From positions 1-54,169 of the forward strand of contig JAQBOV010000037.1 of NCBI GenBank assembly GCA_028287895.1: a DNA stretch of 54,169 nucleotides, in the 5' to 3' direction. The translations under genes and the position numbers were made by a program. The notes below the pieces were generated by a model. The model was not told where the DNA came from, made no database searches, and saw only the letters and a program-made list of their open reading frames with translations. This document shows positions 50,845-54,169 of the stretch, one piece after another; position 1 is the first letter of the stretch; every line of letters starts with the position of its first letter. This stretch comes from Mucilaginibacter sp. (GTDB lineage: Bacteria; Bacteroidota; Bacteroidia; Sphingobacteriales; Sphingobacteriaceae).

Positions 50845-51447
50845 CTATAAAAGTTTTTTTCTGAGATTTTCCTTCACTTGGTTTTCCCATTCATCTTTTA
50901 GAATACTCAAGACGATGGAATCACGTCGTCCACCATCTTGCAGCCACATATGGCTTCTTAATATGCCCTCAACTTTACAGCCAATGCTTTTCATGGCAGC
51001 AATACTTCTTTCATTCCTTGCATCGGCCCTGAATTCCACCCTTAACATACCCAGGTTCTCAAAAGCAAACCGGAGCAGTAAAAATTTACAATGCTTGTTT
51101 AAGCCGGTACTCCTGAATTTTTCTCCATACCAGGTATAGCCCAACTGCAATGTATCGTTTTCGGGTTGTATATCATAAAAGCGGGTACAGCCGGCATATT
51201 CAGCGGTCTTTTTGTCAAACACGATAAAAGCATACTCTTTGCCTGCGGCCCTGTTAGTTAAGGCGGTGTTAATATAATTAAGCATGCCCTGTTCGCCTTT
51301 TGCACTTATCTGCGAGTATTTCCAGGTATCAGGTTCGTTCAAGGCAAAGGGCAGCAAAAATTCAATATCCCTTTCCTTGAGCGGAGATAATAATACGCTT
51401 TCGTCTTCTAAAATATATTCGCTTAAGCGATTGTATGGCTTTTCCAT
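50845..51447 (-). CDS. GNAT family N-acetyltransferase (RimJ/RimL-like)
   Basis: A 200-residue acetyltransferase. NRLSEYILEDESVLLSPLKERD is followed by YAFIVFDKKTAEYAGCTRFYDI, LQLGYTWYGEKFRSTGLNKHCKFLLLRFAFENLGM and RVEFRADARNERSIAAMKSIGCKVEGILRSHMW, the RimJ/RimL pattern including the acetyl-CoA-binding turn. The acceptor is unknown: ribosomal protein N-terminus, amino acid or antibiotic. Stands alone. Confidence 0.9.
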   Translation of the reverse strand: MEKPYNRLSEYILEDESVLLSPLKERDIEFLLPFALNEPDTWKYSQISAKGEQGMLNYINTALTNRAAGKEYAFIVFDKKTAEYAGCTRFYDIQPENDTLQLGYTWYGEKFRSTGLNKHCKFLLLRFAFENLGMLRVEFRADARNERSIAAMKSIGCKVEGILRSHMWLQDGGRRDSIVLSILKDEWENQVKENLRKKLL

Positions 51448-51579
51448 CAGGTCGTTTTCGCGATTATAGCAATTAAGATCTATATAAGGAACTTTTTATG
51501 AAAAATCTATCGCATATCATCCCCGGCTGGAATTAATAATAACCGGTCCTTAAAAGACGGAATCGTTCTTGCCGATGTA

Positions 51580-52107
51580 TCAATTAACAGCTTTGTTTAA
51601 CAGCAGCGCAGCCGCCCTCTTGCGTGCCCTGAACTTTACAAGCTGATAGGTTACCCCTATAAAATAAAGCAGGGCCAACGCAGTAAGCCCATTTTGTATA
51701 AGAGGTGCATTTGGACCCTCAGCCAGTGGATGGCTGATCGGTAATCTTGTCAATGTCTCGACAATTGTCGGGATCAATGACAAAAAGAGTGTCGTTGACA
51801 GAAAGATAATCTGTACATAATCAGCCAGTTTTCCGAATATACGAAGCGACTTTACATATATGCCGAGCGGTAAAAGGATCAAAATAGTTATTGCCACATA
51901 ATGCCCGGGGGTGAAATGCCCGGTTTTCATGATGGGAAGTGCGGTAAGGCAGGTAAGAACGGTTAACCATATGTATAACTTTCCCGGCCCGGTGCCAGGA
52001 TCGAGCCTGCCCGAACGGAATAAAGCGTAAAATGCAACAAAGAGCGCGATAATGCTGATCGCCGTGTGAATGATTCCCAGAACTGAAAGGTGATTTGGAG
52101 TGATCAT
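51580..52107 (-). CDS. membrane protein of unknown function, about five helices
   Basis: A 175-residue protein with hydrophobic segments at about 10-29 (IIHTAISIIALFVAFYALF), 42-60 (GKLYIWLTVLTCLTALPIM), 68-85 (HYVAITILILLPLGIYV), 95-115 (YVQIIFLSTTLFLSLIPTI) and 137-160 (LTALALLYFIGVTYQLV). A Gly/Pro loop (RLDPGTGPGKL) links TM1 and TM2, and an Arg/Lys tail closes it. No motif of a known transporter or enzyme is recognised. Confidence 0.72.
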   Translation of the reverse strand: MITPNHLSVLGIIHTAISIIALFVAFYALFRSGRLDPGTGPGKLYIWLTVLTCLTALPIMKTGHFTPGHYVAITILILLPLGIYVKSLRIFGKLADYVQIIFLSTTLFLSLIPTIVETLTRLPISHPLAEGPNAPLIQNGLTALALLYFIGVTYQLVKFRARKRAAALLLNKAVN

Positions 52108-52233
52108 AGTTTTAAATTTTAGGTTAACAGGACGAATAACCGATGTGCCGGCTATGATTATTTAGGATAGTACAATTTAAGTATAAAATTACACTTGTCA
52201 ATACGAAATCCAGAAATATCGAATAATTCTTAT

Positions 52234-52273
52234 AAAAAGCTTAAAGCCCATCCGTTTATACAGACAGGCTTTA
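52234..52273 (-). terminator. probable ferritin gene terminator
   Basis: On the minus strand AAAGCC (52267-52272) pairs with GGCTTT (52243-52248) over a longer imperfect stem, followed by TTTTT (52234-52238). It lies 26 bases after the ferritin stop. Confidence 0.5.
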
Positions 52274-52298
52274 TCATTTGAGTACCAGAATGTACAGT

Positions 52299-52850
52299 CT
52301 ACGGATTAGCCGTACTTACATCCTGTGCCAGTGTTGCATCATCCGGAGTTTTTGCCAGGTCATTATTGAGTGCGTACAGTGCCTCGTCACTGGCACTTGC
52401 GCCCCCGGCAACTTTTATTTTCGACAACAGATCCAGGGCAAGTGTTTCTTCTTCTGTTTGTTCCTTTACAAACCATTGCATAAAATTCCAGGTTGCCCAG
52501 TCCTTTTCGGCCATGCTCATTTCTACAATACTATAAATGGCAGCAGTATTGTCCACTTCTGATTTAAATACTTTTTCAAAACAGTCGTTCACACTTAGCG
52601 GATCTGGACCAGGCGAAGGTATTTCAGTTATCGTTACTTTCGCTCCCCTTTTTAAAATGTATTCCAGTATTTTCATCATATGATTACGCTCTTCATTAGC
52701 GTGCCTGAAAAGAAAGTTGGCGATGCCGTCATATCCCTTTTCGCTTGCCCACGAGGCGTAAGCAAGGTATACCTGGGCATTAGCGGCTTCATTGGTCATC
52801 TGCTGATTTAATGCTTTTGCAAGGGTTGGCGATAGCCTGTTCGTGTCCAT
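52299..52850 (-). CDS. ferritin (non-haem)
   Basis: A 183-residue four-helix-bundle iron-storage protein. Ferroxidase ligands are visible: Glu21 (NEAANAQVYLAYA), Glu54 and His57 (ANEERNHMMK), later Glu in EEETLALDLL. The start (MDTNRLSPTLAKALNQQM) is the family start; an in-frame ATG nine codons earlier is less likely. A short C-terminal extension rich in Asp/Thr (DDATLAQDVSTANP) exceeds the usual 165-175 residues. No promoter box is clear. Confidence 0.93.
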   Translation of the reverse strand: MDTNRLSPTLAKALNQQMTNEAANAQVYLAYASWASEKGYDGIANFLFRHANEERNHMMKILEYILKRGAKVTITEIPSPGPDPLSVNDCFEKVFKSEVDNTAAIYSIVEMSMAEKDWATWNFMQWFVKEQTEEETLALDLLSKIKVAGGASASDEALYALNNDLAKTPDDATLAQDVSTANP

Positions 52851-52962
52851 AGAATGTTTAACTAAAATGATGGACAATAGTTTTGGAATCAGCTATAAAT
52901 ACTTGTTAAAAAGTAAGGTGAATGATCAACTATCCTGTAGCGCAGCCACACTATGAACTCAA

Positions 52963-52993
52963 TTTGTATTTTAGTTTGAATTTTGTAACTTTG
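52963..52993 (+). promoter_or_regulatory. promoter of the AraC-family gene, TTTG-N19-TAACTTTG
   Basis: TTTG (52963-52966), 19-base spacer, TAACTTTG (52986-52993). Both elements match the Bacteroidota consensus and spacing. The ATG of the AraC gene starts four bases after the -7 box. Confidence 0.75.
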
Positions 52994-52996
52994 ACC

Positions 52997-53896
52997 ATGG
53001 CAACAGAAACACTTGAAGAGTTCTACAAAAACAAGTTTAACTGGCTGCCCGATAAGCTGCAGCAAAACATCGGGCATTTTAACGTTTTCAGGATAGAAGA
53101 CTGTATCGGCCCTAATGCGAAGTCAGTAACTTACAGCCGCCGAAGTTTTTATAAGATCAGCCTGCTGCGTGGTGATAATATTATTCATTATGCCGATCAG
53201 AGTATCAAGCTATCGGGTTCAACATTACTGTTCTTAAACCCGCTGGTTCCGTACATGTTTGAGAATATGTCTGATGACCGAACCGGATTCTTTTGCATAT
53301 TCACTGAGTCGTTCTTTACCGAAAAACTGCGCGCCGGTTTAAGTGATCTGCCAATGTTCGCACTCGGTGCCAGGCCTGTGTATGCACTTAATGAAGCACA
53401 GAATGAATATGTGAGCGGTCTGTTTGTAAAAATGCTTGAAGAAATAAATTCGGATTATGCCTTTAAATACGATCTGATCGGTAATTACGTTAGCGAACTA
53501 ATTCATTATGCGCTTAAAACGCAACCTTCAGATAACCTGTATAAACATGCCGATGCAAAATCAAGGATAACATCGGTTTTTACAGAATTGCTGGAGCGGC
53601 AATTTCCTATTGAATCGCCTTCACAGCGTTTTGCGCTGCGTTCAGCAAATGATTTTGCCCAACGGCTCTCCGTGCATGTGAATCATTTGAACCGGGCTAT
53701 CCGCGAAACGACCGGCAAAACTACTACCGGCCATATTGCCGAACGTTTACTGAGCGAAGCCAAATCCTTGCTAAGGCATACCGACTGGAATGTCGCCGAA
53801 ATTGGTTATTGCCTTGGCTTCGAAGAACCAACGCATTTCAATAATTTTTTTAAAAAACAAACCCAGCTTACTCCGTCGTCTTTCAGAAATGTTTGA
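52997..53896 (+). CDS. AraC family transcriptional regulator
   Basis: A 299-residue regulator. The N-terminal cupin-like ligand domain (about 20-140: YSRRSFYKISLLRGDNIIHY, LSGSTLLFLNPLVPYMFENM). The C-terminal AraC HTH (about 200-299) has two helix-turn-helix motifs (NDFAQRLSVHVNHLNRAIRETTGKT and DWNVAEIGYCLGFEEPTHFNNFFKKQT). The start at 52997 (MATETLEEFYKNKF) is set by the promoter, which ends three bases earlier; an in-frame ATG at 52922 would precede and span that promoter. It probably regulates the SDR gene 81 bases downstream. Confidence 0.93.
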   Translation: MATETLEEFYKNKFNWLPDKLQQNIGHFNVFRIEDCIGPNAKSVTYSRRSFYKISLLRGDNIIHYADQSIKLSGSTLLFLNPLVPYMFENMSDDRTGFFCIFTESFFTEKLRAGLSDLPMFALGARPVYALNEAQNEYVSGLFVKMLEEINSDYAFKYDLIGNYVSELIHYALKTQPSDNLYKHADAKSRITSVFTELLERQFPIESPSQRFALRSANDFAQRLSVHVNHLNRAIRETTGKTTTGHIAERLLSEAKSLLRHTDWNVAEIGYCLGFEEPTHFNNFFKKQTQLTPSSFRNV

Positions 53897-53977
53897 ATTT
53901 TGTAACCATTGGTTTGAATAGCGTAATGCTTTGCCCTGGGTTGAGCCCTACTTTTGTTCTATCAAACAAGAACAAAA

Positions 53978-54169
53978 ATGGATGACAACAAAAAAGTATG
54001 GTTTATAACTGGCGCCTCCAAGGGATTTGGGCTCAGTTTAGTAAAGCAATTGCTGTGTGCTGGTCAGTTTGTTGCTGCCACTTCCAGAAATCGCCAGCAA
54101 TTAATTGAGGCAGTTGGTAACAAAAGCAATAATTTTTTACCTCTGCAGGTTGATTTGGTTAATGAAAGC
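53978..54169 (+). CDS. short-chain dehydrogenase/reductase, 5' end only
   Basis: The first 64 residues of an SDR oxidoreductase. The NAD(P)-binding TGxxxGxG motif is TGASKGFG (residues 11-18), preceded by KKVWFI. ATSRNRQQL and a later FLPLQVDLVNES give the SDR strand-loop pattern and DL. A TACTTTTG -7 box (53949-53956) lies 21 bases before the ATG. It lies downstream of an AraC regulator in the same direction, a common pair in which the regulator controls the reductase. Substrate unknown. Confidence 0.88.
   Translation, partial: MDDNKKVWFITGASKGFGLSLVKQLLCAGQFVAATSRNRQQLIEAVGNKSNNFLPLQVDLVNES

Noticed and set aside
1..54169. CRISPR arrays
   Set aside because: The repeated words are short, degenerate and mirrored; there are no regularly spaced conserved repeats with unique spacers and no cas genes.
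1..54169. tRNA or rRNA genes
   Set aside because: No cloverleaf arms with a TTCGAAT-type loop or rRNA core sequence were found by eye. A tRNAscan-SE run would be decisive.

Overview
The window comes from a Bacteroidota genome, most likely Sphingobacteriaceae and close to Mucilaginibacter or Pedobacter. Supporting signs are a GldC gene, Bacteroidota-type TAnnTTTG -7 promoter boxes with no visible Shine-Dalgarno pattern, secreted and outer-membrane proteins ending in Phe, IscX next to an adrenodoxin-type ferredoxin, a CcmB/C/D/E/F cytochrome c maturation set, and protein sequences typical of that family. The genus is an inference from sequence resemblance; no rRNA or tRNA gene was seen.

Layout. 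1-11.8 kb: partial HscA-like Hsp70, a HEFRH-protease/propeller/barrel protein, CutC, a Tat-exported asparaginase-like hydrolase, YCII and DUF2007 proteins, a WYL regulator followed by an EVE-SRPBCC fusion and a GyrI-like protein, dihydroorotase and an outer-membrane protein. 11.9-19.9 kb: DEAD-box helicase, GldC between two small membrane proteins, then a hybrid histidine kinase-CheR-CheB module, convergent with Ogt. 20-30.2 kb: cytochrome c maturation genes (ccmB, ccmC, ccmD-like, ccmE, ccmF). They are interrupted by a porin-Rieske operon with a decayed di-haem oxidoreductase, a regulatory-domain protein, glutamate dehydrogenase and a gutted group II intron. 30.3-33.7 kb: DUF2520, ferredoxin, IscX, KdsC, Maf, DUF4337. 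33.7-44.4 kb, mostly minus strand: M1 peptidase, Ppx/GppA, a NatAB-like ABC exporter, nucleoside hydrolase (plus strand), DnaJ-GrpE, FtsE, a small conserved protein and a LuxC-type acyl-CoA reductase. 44.4-54.2 kb: 4Fe-4S ferredoxin, NlpC/P60 peptidase, an intact and a dead VOC gene, ArsR-SRPBCC with a strong operator, VF530, GMC oxidoreductase, CDGSH protein, CBM9-like protein, GNAT, ferritin, AraC regulator and a partial SDR.

How genes work together. Iron-sulfur and haem handling recurs: HscA, Fdx and IscX of the ISC pathway, CcmB-F for c-type cytochromes, Rieske, CDGSH, 4Fe-4S ferredoxin and ferritin. DnaJ and GrpE form an Hsp70 co-chaperone pair. CheR/CheB plus the CHASE3 hybrid kinase look like a self-contained signalling unit rather than flagellar chemotaxis.

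Most unusual signal. At least ten intergenic spacers are built from short degenerate 'words' repeated several times and usually mirrored as a long imperfect inverted repeat. The word differs from spacer to spacer, but some are shared between distant loci: 24 of 25 bases are identical between 4.4 kb and 41.6 kb, and a CCTTTTACCTTTC word recurs at 19.9, 24.2 and (looser) 43.3 kb. A class C-like group II intron remnant sits directly behind a terminator nested inside one such spacer. I know of no named family that these fit.
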